DNA of 64,000 bases from positions 2,515,501-2,579,500 of the forward strand of contig CAXIWW010000817.1 in NCBI GenBank assembly GCA_964036315.1. The letters run 5' to 3'. The notes beneath the pieces are model-generated. The model was not told the DNA's origin. It saw only the letters and a program-made list of their open reading frames with translations, and did no database searches. A program made the translations under genes and the position numbers. Below, piece after piece: positions 50,462 through 62,300 of the stretch (the stretch's first letter is position 1; each line of letters begins with the position of its first letter). The DNA is from Acanthosepion esculentum. Taxonomy: Eukaryota > Mollusca > Cephalopoda > Sepiida > Sepiidae.

Positions 50462-51190
50462 GACGAACCCCCACCCAGGAGACAGTCCGAGAAAGACACA
50501 CGGAGACGACCCCCAGTCCCAGAAAGTCCCACGCAGACGACACCCCCACCCAGGAGACAGTCCCAGAATGTCCCACGCAGACGACCCCCAGTCCCAGAAA
50601 ATCCAACGCAGACGACCCCCAGTCCCAGAAAATCCAACGCAGACGAGCCCCATTCCAAGAAAGTCCAACGCAGACGACCCCACACCCAGGAGACAGTCCC
50701 AGAAAGTCCCACGCAGACGAACCCCCACCCAAGAGACAGTCACAGAAAGGCCCACGCAGACGACCCCCAGTCCCAGAATGTACCACGCAGACGACCCCCA
50801 GTCCCAGAAAGACCCACCCAGACGATCCCCAGTCCCAGAAAAATCCCACACAGACGACCCACCCATCCACGAGAGTGTTCCAGAAAGACCCACGCAGACG
50901 GCACCCAGTCCCAGAAAGTCCCACGTAGACCACCCCCCAACCAGAAGACAGTCCCAGAAAGTCCCACGCAGACGACCCCCAGTACCAGAAAGCCCACGCA
51001 GACGACCCCCAGTCCCAGAAAGTCCCACGCAGTCTACACCCTACCAAGGAGACAGTCCCTGAAATACCCACGCAGACGACAACCACTCCCAGAAAAACGC
51101 ACGCAGACGATCCCCACCCAGGAGACAGTCCCAGAAAGACCCACGCAGACGACCCGCCACCCAGGAGACAGTCCCAGAAAGTCCAACGCA
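50462..51190 (+). repeat. Family A 729-bp tandem duplication, copy 2
   Basis: Adjacent second copy. Similarity ends at 51191, where GACAAACC replaces GACGAACC and the following monomers differ. No difference between the copies was seen by eye. Confidence 0.94.
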
Positions 51191-51787
51191 GACAAACCCC
51201 CACCCAGGAGACAGTCCCAGAAAGACCCACGCAGACCAGCCCCAGTCCCAGAAAGTCACACACAGACGACCCCCAGTCCTAGGAAGTCTCATGCAGACGA
51301 CCACCACCCAGGAGAAAGTCTCAGAAAGTCCCACGAAGACGAGCCCCCACCCAGGAGACAGTCCCAGAAAGTCCCACGCAGACGAGCCCCAGTAACAGAA
51401 AGTCCCACACAGACGACCCCCAGTCCTAGGAAGTCCCATGCAGACGACTCCCACCAAGGAGACAGTCACAGAAAGTCCCAAACAGACAACCCTCCACTCA
51501 GGAGACAGTCCCAGAAAGTCCCCTGTCCCAGAAAGTCCCATGCAGAGGAGCCCCCACCCAGGAGACTGTCCAAGAAAGTCCCACGCAGACGACCTCCAGT
51601 CCAAGAAAGTCTCATGCAGACGAGCCCCCACCCAGGAGACAGTGCCAGAATGTCCCACGCAGACGAACCCCAGACCCAGAAAGTCCCACTCAGACGACCC
51701 CCCACCCAGGAGACAGACCCAGAAAGGCCCAAGCAAACGACCTCCAGTCCCAGAAAGTCCCATGCGGACGACCCCCCACCCAAGAGA

Positions 51788-53288
51788 CAGGCTGCTACAA
51801 GCCGAATACGCCTGGCTCTTTTGTGAAACTGCCTTGCAAGCAATCTCAGGCCGCTACAAGTCGACATCCCCTGTCTCTTTTGTGACAACTGCCTTACAAG
51901 AAATCTCATGCTGCTTCAAGCCGAATTCTCCTGGCGCTTTTGTCACAACTGCCTTACAAGCAATGTCATGCGGCTACGAGCCGACTTCTCTTGGCTCTTA
52001 TGTGAAAACTGCCTTACAAGTAATCTCAGGCTGCTACAAGCCGAATTCTTCTGGCGCTTTTGTGACAACTGCCTTACAAGCAATTTCAGACTGCCGCCAG
52101 GACAGTTCTCCTGACTTTTTATGCCAATTGACTTAAAAGCAATCCCAGGCGTCTACGTGCCGATTTCTCCTGGCTCTTTTGTGGTAACTGCCTTACAAGC
52201 AATCTCAGGCTGCTACAAGCCGAATTCTCCTGGTTCTATTGTGACAACTGCCTTACAAACAATCTCAGTCTGCCGCCAGGACTGTTCTCCTGACTTTTTG
52301 TGCCAATTGCCGAAAAAGCAATCCCAGGCGGCTACGTGCCGATTTCTTCTGGCTCTTTGGTCTGGCTCTTTTGCGGTAACTGCCTTACAAGCAATCTCAG
52401 GCTACTACAAGCCGAATTCTCCTGGTTCTATTGTGACAACTGCCTTGCAAGCAATCTCAGGCTGCAGCAATCCCAATACTCCTAGCTTTTTGTGCCAATT
52501 GCCTTACAAGCAATTCCAGGCGGCTACAAGCCGATTTCTCCTGGCTCATTTGTGGCAACTGCCTTACAAGCAATCTCTGGCTGATGCATGCGGAATTCTC
52601 CTGGCTCTTTTGCGCAAATTGCCTTACAAGCAATCCCAGGCGTCTACGAGCCGACTTCTCTTGTCGCTTTTGTGAAAACTGCTTTAAGAGAAATCTCAGG
52701 CTGCTACAAAACGACATCTCCTGTCTCTTTTTTTAAAAATGCCTTACAATCAATCTCAGCCTGCTACAAGCCGAATACGCCTGGCTCTTTTGTGAAACTG
52801 CCTTGCAAGCAATCTCAGGCCGCTACAAATCGACATCTCCTGTCTCTTTATTGACAACAGCCTTACAAGCAATCTCAGGCTGCTGCAAGACGAATTCTCC
52901 TGGATCTTTTGTGCAAATTGCCTTACAAGCAATCCCAGGCTGCTACAAATCGACATCTCCTGGCTCTTTGTGGCAACTGCCTTACAAACAATCTCAGTCT
53001 GCCGCCAGGACTGTTCTCCTGACTTTTTGTGCCAATTGCCGAAAAAGCAATCCCAGGCGGCTACGTGCCGATTTCTTCTGGCTCTTTGGTCTGGCTCTTT
53101 TGCGGTAACTGCCTTACAAGCAATCTCAGGCTACTACAAGCCGAATTCTCCTGGTTCTATTGTGACAACTGCCTTGCAAGCAATCTCAGGCTGCAGCAAT
53201 CCCAATACTCCTAGCTTTTTGTGCCAATTGCCTTACAAGCAATTCCACGCGGCTACGAGCCGAATTCTCCTGGCTCATTTGTGGCAAA
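51788..53288 (+). repeat. Family B array 3, plus orientation
   Basis: Starts abruptly in family A at CAAGAGACAGGCTGCTACAA. CAG can be assigned to either family, so the junction has about 3 bp of shared sequence. It contains a direct repeat of about 313 bp: 52246-52558 and 52975-53287, offset 729 bp, with the rare marker GATTTCTTCTGGCTCTTTGG at 52341 and 53070. The plus orientation stops at 53288, precisely at the end of the second direct repeat. Confidence 0.94.
51790..52255. repeat. Left arm of a long inverted repeat in family B
   Basis: Pairs with 53354-53819; paired positions sum to about 105609. Both arms contain the same series of about eight monomer variants. The left end of the arm coincides with the A/B junction. 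Arm identity is high with a few substitutions, for example CTTCAAGCCGAATTC against a form with CTACTTCAAGCCGTATTC in the mirror. The spacer is about 1.1 kb. Confidence 0.88.
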
Positions 53289-53349
53289 TGCTTGTAAGGC
53301 AATTGGCACAAAAAGCTAGGAGAACTGGGATTGCTGCAGCCTGAGATTA
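53181..53349. repeat. Short-spacer inverted repeat at the B orientation switch
   Basis: Positions 53181-53241 and 53289-53349 are reverse complements over about 61 bases with about three mismatches. They are separated by 47 bases. The arms include CTAGCTTTTTGTGCCAATTG and its complement. The structure could fold as a hairpin and marks the inversion breakpoint. Confidence 0.9.
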
Positions 53350-53954
53350 CTTGTAAGGCTGTTGTCCCAATAGAACCAGGAGAATTCGGCTTGTAGCAGC
53401 CTGAGATTGCTTGTAAGGCAGTTACCACAAAAGAGCCAGGAGAAATCGGCACGTAGACGCCTGGGATTGCTTTTAAGTCAATTGGCATAAAAAGTCAGGA
53501 GAACTGTCCTGGCGGCAGTCTGAAATTGCTTGTAAGGCAGTTGTCACAAAAGCGCCAGAAGAATTCGGCTTGTAGCAGCCTGAGATTACTTGTAAGGCAG
53601 TTTTCACATAAGAGCCAAGAGAAGTCGGCTCGTAGCCGCATGACATTGCTTGTAAGGCAGTTGTGACAAAAGCGCCAGGAGAATACGGCTTGAAGTAGCA
53701 TGAGATTTCTTGTAAGGCAGTTGTCACAAAAGAGACAGGAGATGTCGACTTGTAGCGGCCTGAGATTGCTTGCAAGGCAGGTGTCACAAAAGAGCCAGGC
53801 GTATTCGGATTGTAGCAGCCTGAGATTGATTTTGCGCAGTTTTCACAGAAGAGCCAGCAGGTGTGGGCTTGTATCAGCCTGAGATTGCTTGTAAGGCAGT
53901 TTTCACAAAAGAGCCAGGAAATGCCGTTTTGTAGCAGCCTGAGATTGCTTGTAA
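53289..53954 (-). repeat. Family B array 3, inverted segment
   Basis: Reverse-complement monomers. From about 53354 to 53819 the segment is the mirror of 51790-52255. It has the same monomer order and the same rare variants, such as the CATGCGGCTACGAGCC type and the ATTTCAGACTGCCGCC type. Beyond 53819 the B monomers continue without a mirror partner, up to a fragment of family C at 53955. Confidence 0.94.
53354..53819. repeat. Right arm of a long inverted repeat in family B
   Basis: Mirror of 51790-52255. The arm's outer end falls where AGGTGTCACAAAAGAGCC gives way to monomers not present beyond the A/B junction on the left. Confidence 0.88.
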
Positions 53955-54050
53955 GGGATTTTTCATTTGGTCAATTTATGTAGATCAAATTGTGTGCAAT
54001 TATTTGATTTGTCTATATTTACAGGGATTTTTCATTTGCTCAGATAGTAA
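53955..54050 (-). repeat. Inverted fragment of family C
   Basis: Reads as the reverse complement of the C segment running from TTTTACTATCTGAGC through GACAAATCAAATAATTGCAC. GGGATTTTTCATTTG appears twice in it (53955 and 54023). At about 54050 it switches to plus-oriented C at AATATTTCTTTTACTGG, with an A run shared by both sides. It shows that the inversion affecting B extended into C. Confidence 0.9.
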
Positions 54051-56157
54051 AAATATTTCTTTTACTGGAAAAAAGTTATAAACAAGTGAAATATGACTGA
54101 TTTCCCAGTTTAGGTCCGCCTTACGATTTCCGCAAATGAGATAACACAAGTCCCCATACCGTTGAATTACAACTCGACTCTATTCAAGGTGTCGAAAAAA
54201 TTTCGATTCGACTCTAATCAAGGTGTCGAAAAAACTTTTGTAATTATGGATAAGGCAAGAAATTCTCGACAATTGGACAGCAATATTTTGTGGATTGTAT
54301 AAAAAGGAAAAATTACAAATGCATTCTTATTGTGCACACTGGAAATCGGACGCTGTAAATTGTCAGACGACATACCGGGCACATGGTGAATGCTGTACTT
54401 TTTACTATCTGACCAAATGAAAAATCCCTGTAAACATAGACAAATCAAATAATTGCACATAATTTGATACCCATTTTGAAAATATTTCTTTTACTGGAAA
54501 AAAGTTATAAACAAGTGAAATATGACTGATTTCTTAGTTTAGGGCCGCATGACAATTTCCGCAAATGAGCTAACAACGGTCCCTATACCGTTGGATTTCG
54601 ACTAGATTCTAATAAAGGTGGCGAAAAAACTTTTGTAATTATGGATAAGGCAAGAAATTCACGACAATTGGACAACAATATTTTGTGGATTCTATTAAAA
54701 CGAAAAATTACAAATGCATTCTTATTGTGCACACTGGAATTTGGACGCTGTAAATTGTCAGACGACATACCGCGCACATGGTGAAAGCAGTACTTTTTAC
54801 TATCTGAGTAAATGAAAAATCCATGTATACATAGACAAATCAAATAATTGCACACAATTTGATACCCATTTTGAAAATATTTCTTTTACTGGAAAAATTT
54901 ATAAACAAGTTAAATATGACTGATTTCCCAGTTTAGTTCCGCATGATAATTTCCGCAAATGAGCTAACACAATTCCGCATACCTTTGAATTTCCACTCGA
55001 CTCTAATCAAGGTGTCGAAAAAACATTTGTAATTATGAATAAGACAAGATATTCCCGAAAATTGGACACCAATATTTTGTGGATTCATTAAAAAGGCAAA
55101 ATTAGAATTGCAGTCTTATTGTGCACCTTGGAATTCGGACGCTGTAAATTGTCAGACGACATACCGCGCACTTGGTGAAAGCTGTACTTTTTACTAGCTG
55201 ACCAAATGAAAAATCCCTCTATTCATAGACCAAAGACATAATTGCACACAATTTGATACCCATTTTGAAAATATTTCTTTTACTGGAAAAAAGTTATGAA
55301 CAAGTGAATTATGACTGATTACCCAGTTTAGGTCAGCATGACAATTTCCGCAAATGAGCTAACACAAGTCCCCATACCTTTGAATTTGGCTTCGAATCTA
55401 TTCAAGGTGTCGAAAAAACTTTTGTAATTATGGATAAGGTAAGAAATTCCCGACAATTGGACACCAATATTTTGTGGATTCTATAAAAAAGAAAATTACA
55501 AATGCAATCGTATTGTGCTCACTGGAATTCGGACGCTGTAAATTGTCAGACGACATACCGCGCACATGGTGAAAGCTGTACTTTTTACATTCTGACCAAA
55601 TGAAAAATCCCTGTATACATAGACAAATCAAATAATTGCAAAAAATTTGATACCCATTTTGAAAATATTTCTTTTACTCGAAAAAGTTATAAACAGGTGA
55701 AATATGACTGATTACCCAGTTTAAATCCGCATGACAATTTCCGCAAAGGAGCTAACACATGTCCCCATACCGTTTAATTTCGCCTCGACTCTATTCAAGG
55801 TGTCGAAATAACTTTTGTGATTATGGATAAGGCAAGAAATTCCCGAGAATTGGACAGCAATATTTTGAGGATTCTATAAAAAAGAAAAATTAGAAATGGA
55901 GTCTTATTGTGCACACTGGAATTCGGACGCTATAAATTGTTAGACGACATACCGCGCACATGGTGAAAGCTGTACTTTTTACTATCTGAGCAAATGAAAA
56001 ATCCCTGTAAACATAGACAAATCAAATAATTGCACATAATTTGATACCCATTTTGAAAATATTTCTTTTACTGGAAAAAAGTTATAAACAAGTGAAATAT
56101 GACTGATTTCCCAGTTTAGGGCCGCATGACAATTTCGGCAAAGGGGCTAACACAAGT
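54051..56157 (+). repeat. Family C array 3 (about 394-bp monomers)
   Basis: Monomer starts fall at 54439, 54834, 55228, 55622 and 56016, spaced 394-395 bp. A small internal duplication is visible at about 54185-54238, where GGTGTCGAAAAAA occurs twice around TTTCGATTCGACTC. The last monomer is cut at AGGGGCTAACACAAGT, where family D begins. Minus-strand reading frames of 67-90 codons recur in most monomers without preserved length. Confidence 0.95.
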
Positions 56158-56436
56158 CTGCTGGACGTCATGTAAAATCTTACAGTAGACGCTCACATAT
56201 GGACCGGAAACCAACAGATAAGAGGCCATGCTGCTGGAGGTAGTTTATCTTTTTAAATTAGACGCTCAAATATGCACCAGAAACCAACAGATCAGAAACA
56301 GGGCTGCTGCACGTAGTTTATCATGTTACACAAGACGCTCAAATATGGACCGGAAGCCAACAGGTCAGAGGCCATGCTGCTGGCCGTAGTCTAAAATCTT
56401 ACATTAGACGCTCAAATATGGACATGAACTGAGCGG
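56158..56436 (+). repeat. Family D, short plus-oriented block
   Basis: Fewer than four 73-bp monomers in plus orientation between family C and the inverted D array. It begins with CTGCTGGACGTCATGTAAAA, a subtype that also occurs at the end of D array 1 (near 34563). It ends near 56425 in TATGGACATGAA plus a short unassigned spacer, CTGAGCGG. Confidence 0.92.
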
Positions 56437-56467
56437 CTACTGTAAGATTTTACATGACGTCCAGCAG
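56158..56467. repeat. Inverted repeat flanking the D orientation switch (31-bp perfect arms)
   Basis: Positions 56158-56188 and 56437-56467 are exact reverse complements over 31 bases, including the distinctive CTTACAGTAG end where most monomers have CTTACATTAG. They enclose 248 bases. The left arm begins exactly at the C/D junction. Confidence 0.93.
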
Positions 56468-56576
56468 CATGGCCTCTGTCATGTTGGCTTCCGGTACATA
56501 TTTTAGCCTCTGGTGTAAGATGATACAGTACGTACAGCAGCCATGATTCTGATCTGTTGGATTCTGGTGCATATTT

Positions 56577-57771
56577 GAGCGTCTAATGCAAATAGATAAA
56601 CTACCTCCAGCAGCATGGCCTCTGATATGTTGGTTTCCCGTCCATGTTTGAGCGTCTAATGTAAGATTTTAGAATACGTCAAGCAGCATGGCATATGATC
56701 TTTTAGCCTCCGGTCCATATTTGAGCCTCTTGTGTAAGATGATACACTGCGTCCAGCAGCCGTGTTTCTGATCTCTTGGTTTCTGGTGCATATTTGAACG
56801 TCTAATGTAAAATGATAAACTACGTCCAGCAGCATGGCCTCAGACATTTTAGATTCCGGTCCATATTTGAGCGTCTTGTGTAAGATGATACACTACGTCA
56901 AGCAGCCATGATTCTGATCTGTTGGTTTCTGGTGCATATTTGAGCGTCTGATGTTAAAAGATAAACTACGCCCAGCAGCATGGCCTCTGATCTGTTGTTT
57001 TCCGGTCCATATTTGAGCGTCTAATGTAAGATTTGAGACTACGTCCAGCAGCATTGCCTCTGACTTGTTGGCTTCCGTTCCATATTTGAGCGTCTTATGT
57101 AAGATGATACACTGCGGCCAGGTGCCATGATTCTGATCTGTTGGTTTATGGTGCATATTTGAACGTCTAATGTAAAAAGATAAACTACGACCAGCAGCAT
57201 GGCCTCTGATCTGTTGGTTTCCGGTCCATATTTGAGCGCCTAATGTAAGATTTTAGACTCCTACCAGCAGCATGGTCTCTGACCTGTTGGCTTCCGGTCC
57301 AAATTTGAGCGTCTTGTGTATGATGATACACTAAGTCCTCCAACCATGGTTCTGATCTCTTGGTTTCTGGTGCATATTTGAGCGTCTAATGTAAAAAGAT
57401 AAACTACGTCCAGCAGCATGGCCTCTGATCTGTTGGCTTCCGGTCTATATTTGAGCCCCTAATGTAAGATATTACATGACGTCCAGCAGCATGGCCTCTG
57501 ACCTGTTGTCTTCCGGTCCATATTTGAGCGTCTTGTCTAAGATGATACCCTAAGTCCACCAGCCATGATTCTGATCTGTTGGTTTCTGGTGCATATTTGA
57601 GCGTCGTGTGTAAGATGATACACTACGTCCAGCAGCCCTGTTTCTGATCTCTTGGTTTCTGGTGCATATTTGAGCGTCTAATGTAAAAAGATAAACTACG
57701 TCCAGCAGCATGGCCGCAGATCTGTTGGTTTCCGTTCCATATTTTAGCGTCTAATGTAAGATTTTAGACTA
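56577..57771 (-). repeat. Family D 1532-bp long-range repeat, copy 1
   Basis: Shares AAATAGATAAACTACCTCC (56590 and 58122) and ATGGCCGCAGATCTGTTGG (57712 and 59244) with the following copy at an offset of 1532 bp, one base short of 21 monomers. The copies differ at scattered positions, for example CACTGCGGCCAGGTGCC against CACTACGGCCAGCAGCC. Positions 57772-58108 have no partner within the second copy. Confidence 0.9.
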
Positions 57772-58108
57772 CGTCCAGCAGCATGGCCTATGACCTGTGG
57801 GCTTCTGGTCTATATTTGAGCGTCTTGTGTAAGATGATACACTACGTCCAGCAGCCATGATTCTGATCTCTTGGTTTCTGGTGCATATTTGAACGTCTAA
57901 TGTAAAAAGATAAACTACGTCCAGCAGCATGGCCTCTGATCACTTGGTTTCCGGACCATATTTGAGAGTCTAATGTAAGATTTTGGACTACATGCAGCAG
58001 CATGGCCTCTGACTTGTTGGCTTCCGGTCCATATTTGAGCGTCTTGTGTAAGATGATACACTACGTCCAGCAGACATTATTCTGATCTGTTGGTTTCCGT
58101 ACATATTT

Positions 58109-59303
58109 GAGCGTCTAATGTAAATAGATAAACTACCTCCAGCAGCATGGCCTCTGATATGTTGGTTTCCCGTCCATGTTTGAGCGTCTAATGTAAGATT
58201 TTAGAATACGTCAAGCAGCATGGCATATGGTCTTTTAGCTTCCGGTCCATATTTGAGCGTCTTGTGTAAGATGATACACTACGTCCAGCAGCCCTGTTTC
58301 TGATCACTTGGTTTCTGGTGCATATTTGAACGTCTAATGTAAAATGATAAACTACGTCCAGCAGCATGGCCTCAGACATTTTAGATTCCGATCCATATTT
58401 GAGCGTCTTGTGTAAGATGATACACTACGTCAAGCAGACATGATTCTGATCTGTTTTTTTCTGGTGCATATTTGTGTGTCTGATGTTAAAAGATAAACTA
58501 CGCCCAGCAGCATGGCCTCTGATCTGTTGTTTTCCGGTCCATATTTGTGCGTCTAATGTAAGATTTGAGACTACGTCCAGCAGCATTGCCTCTGACTTGT
58601 TGGCTTCCGTTCCATATTTGAGCGTCTTATGTAAGATGATACACTACGGCCAGCAGCCATGATTCTGATCTGTTGGTTTATGGTGCATATTTGAACGTCT
58701 AATGTAAAAAGATAAACTACGACCAGCAGCATGGCCTCTGATCTTTTGGTTTCCGGTCCATATTTGAGCGTCTAATGTAAGATTTTAGACTCCTACCAGC
58801 AGCATGGTCTCTGACCTGTTGGCTTCCGGTCCAAATTTGAGCGTCTTGTGTAAGATGATACACTAAGTCCACCAACCATGGTTCTGATCTCTTGGTTTCT
58901 GGTGCATATTTGAGCGTCTAATGTAAAAAGATAATCTACGTCCAGCAGCATGGCCTCTGATCTGTTGGCTTCCGGTCTATATTTGAGCCCCTAATGTAAG
59001 ATATTACATGACGTCCAGCAGCATGGCCTCTGACCTGTTGTCTTCCGGTCCATATTTGAGCGTCTTGTCTAAGATGATACACTAAGTCCACCAGCCATGA
59101 TTCTGATCTGTTGGTTTCTGGTGCATATTTGAGCGTCGTGTGTAAGATGATACACTACGTCCAGCAGCCCTGTTTCTGATCTCTTGGATTCTGGTGCATA
59201 TTTGAGCGTCTAATGTAAAAAGATAAACTACGTCCAGCAGCATGGCCGCAGATCTGTTGGTTTCCGTTCCATATTTTAGCGTCTAATGTAAGATTTTATA
59301 CTA
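58109..59303 (-). repeat. Family D 1532-bp long-range repeat, copy 2
   Basis: Second copy. It diverges from the first after about 59303 (ATTTTATACTACG against ATTTTAGACTACG, followed by different monomers). Start and end are approximate. Confidence 0.88.
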
Positions 59304-62300
59304 CGTCCAGCAGCATTGCCTCTGACTTGTTGGCTTCCGGTCCATATTTGAGCGTCTTATGTAAGATGATACATTACGTCCAGCAGCCATGATTCTGATC
59401 TGTTGGTTTATGGTGCATATTTGAGCGTCTAATGTAAAAAGATAAACTACGACCAGCAGCATGGCCTCTGATCTGTTGGTTTCCCGTCCATATTTGAGCG
59501 TCTAATGTAACGTTTTAGAATACGTCCAGCAACATGGCATCTGACCTGTTGGCTTCCGGTCCATATTTGTGCGTCTTGTGTAAGATGATACACTACGTCC
59601 AGCAGCCCTGTTTCTGATCTCTTGGAGTCTGGTGAATATTTGAGCGTCTAATGTAAAAAGATAAACTACGTCCAGCAGCATGGCCTCTGACCTCTTGGCT
59701 TCCGTTCCATATTTGAGCGTCTTGTGTAAGATGATACACTACGCCCAGCAGCCATGATTCTGAGCTGTTGGTTTCTGGTGCATATTTGAGCGTCTAATGT
59801 AAAAAGATAAACTACGTCCAGCAGCATGGCCTCTGATCTGTTGGTTTCCGGTCCATATTTGAGCGTTTAATGTAAGATTTTAGAATACGTCCAGCAGGAT
59901 GGCCTCTGACCTGTTGGCTTCCGGTCCATATTTGAGCGTCTTGTGCAAGGTGATAAACCACGTCCAGCAGCATGGCCTCTGATCAGTTGGTTTCCGGACC
60001 ATATTTGAGCGTCTAATGTAAGATTTTAGACTACATGCAGCAGCATGGCCTCTGACCTGTTGGCTTCCCCTCCATATTTGAGCGTCTTGTGTGAGATGAT
60101 ACACTACGTCCAGCAGCCCTGTTTCTGATCTCTTGGTGTCTGGTGAATATTTGAGCGTCTAATGTAAAAATATAAACTACGTCCAGCAGCATGGCCTCTG
60201 ACCTGTTGGCTTCCCCGTCCATATTTGAGCGTCTTGTGTAAGATGATACACTACATCCAGCAGCCATGATTCTGATCTGTTGGTTTCTGGTGAATATTTG
60301 AGCGTCTGATGTAAAAAGATAAACTACGACCAGCAGCATGGCCGCTGATCTGTTGGTTTCCGGTCCATATTTGAGCGTCTAATGTAAGATTTTAGACTAC
60401 GTCCAGCAGCATGGCCTCTGACCTGTTGGCTTCCGCTCCATATTTGAGCGTCTTGTGTAATATGATACACTACGTCTAGCAGCCATGATTCTGATCCCTT
60501 GGCTTCCGGTCCATATTTGAGCGTCTTGTGTAAGATGATACACTACACCCAGCAGCCATGATTCTGATCTGTTGGTTTCTGGTGCATATTTGAGCGTCTA
60601 ATGTAAAAAGATAAACCACGTGCAGCAGCATTGCCTCTGATCAGTTGCTTTCCCGTCCATATTTGAAAGTCTAATGTAAGATATTAGATTACGTCTAGCA
60701 GCCTTGCTTCTGACCTGTTGGCTTCCGGTCCATATTTGAGCGTCTTGTGTAAGATGATACACTACGTCCAGCAGCCATAATTCTGATCTCTTGGTTTCTG
60801 GTGCATATTTGAGCGTCTAATGTAAAAAGATAAACTACGTCAAGCAGCATGGTCTCTGATCTGTTGGTTTCCGGACCATATTTGAGCGTCTAATATAAGA
60901 TTTTAGACTACATGCAGCAGCATGGCCTCTGACCTGTGGGCTTCCGGTCCATATTTTAGCGTCTTGTGTGAGATGATACACTACGTCCAGCAGAAATGAT
61001 TCTGATCTATTGGTTTCTGTACATATTTGAGGGTCTAATGTAAATGATAAACTACGCCCAGCAGCATGGCCTCTGATCTGTTGGTTTGCGGTCCATATTT
61101 GAGCGTCTAATGTAAGATTTGAGACTACGTCCATCAGCATGCCCGCTGATCTGTTTGCTTCCGGTCCATATTTGAGCGTCTAATGTAAGAATTTAGACAA
61201 CGTCCAGCAGCATGTCCTCTGAACTGTTGGCTTCCGGTCCATATCTGAGCGTCTTGTGTAAGGTGATAAACTACGTCCAGCAGCCATGATTCTGATCTCT
61301 TGGTTCCTGGTACATATTTGAGCTTCTAATGTAAAAAGATAAACTACGTCCAGCAGCATGGCCTCTGATCTGTTAGTTTCCGGTCCATCTTTGAGCGTCT
61401 AATGTAAGATTTTAGACTACGTCCAGCAGCATGGGCTCCGACCTGTTAGCTTCCGGGCCATATTTGAGCGTCTTGTGTAAGATGTTTCACTACGTCCAGC
61501 AGCCATGATTCTGATCTGTTGGATTCTGGTGCATATTTTGAGCGTCTAATTTAAAAAGATAAACTACGTCCAGCAGCATGGCCTCTGATCTGTTGGTTTC
61601 CGGTCCATATTTGAGCGTCTAATGTAAGATTTTAGACTACGCTCAGCAGCATGGCTTCTGATCTGTTGGCTTCCGGTCCATATATTAGCGTCTTGTATAA
61701 GATGATACACTACGTCCAGCAGCCATGATTATGATCTCTTTGTTTCTGGTGCATATTTGTGCGTCTAATGTAAAAAGAAAAAATACGACCAGCAGCATGG
61801 CTTCTGATCTGTTGGTTTCCGGTCCATATTTGAGCGTCTAATGTAAGATTTTAGATTACGACCAGCACCATGGCCTCTGACCTGGTGACTTTCGGTTCAT
61901 ATTTGAGCGTCTTGTGTAAGATGATACACTACGTCCAGCAGCCATGATTCTGATCTGTTGGTTTCTGGTGCATATTTTGAGCGTCTAATTTAAAAAGATA
62001 AACTACGTCCAGCAGCATGGCCTCTGACCTGTTGGCTTCCGTTTAATATTTGAGCGTCTTGTTTAAGATGATATACTACGTCCAGCAGCCCTGTTTCTGA
62101 TATGTTGGTGTCTCGTTCATATTTGACCGATTAATGTAAAAAGATAAACTACGCCCAGCAACATGGCCTCTGATCTGTTGGTTTCCGGTCCATATTTGAG
62201 CGTCTAATGTAAGATTTGAGAATACGACCAGCAGCATGGTCTCTGACCTGTTGGCTTCTTGTCTGTATTTGAGCTTCTTGTGTAAGATGATACACTACAT

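Larger units (their letters stand above)
41025..51787 (+). repeat. Family A array 2
   Basis: About 10.8 kb of 31/42-bp monomers in the same orientation as array 1. Most is diverged, but a landmark containing CCCAGTCTAAGAAAGTC recurs near 43070, 45620, 46546, 47303 and 49328, which shows an older long-range periodicity. Because the monomers lack stop codons, minus-strand reading frames reach 1189 codons (45628-49197) and plus-strand frames 642 codons (41789-43717). These overlap each other on both strands and have no recognisable domain, so they are treated as non-coding. Confidence 0.96.

Noticed and set aside
41789..51263. Long proline/threonine/serine-rich (plus strand) or glycine/tryptophan-rich (minus strand) reading frames as repetitive proteins
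   Set aside because: They exist in all six frames because the 31/42-bp units contain no stop codon. Frame shifts every 31-bp monomer. There is no domain, signal peptide, splice structure or promoter, and frames on opposite strands overlap almost completely.
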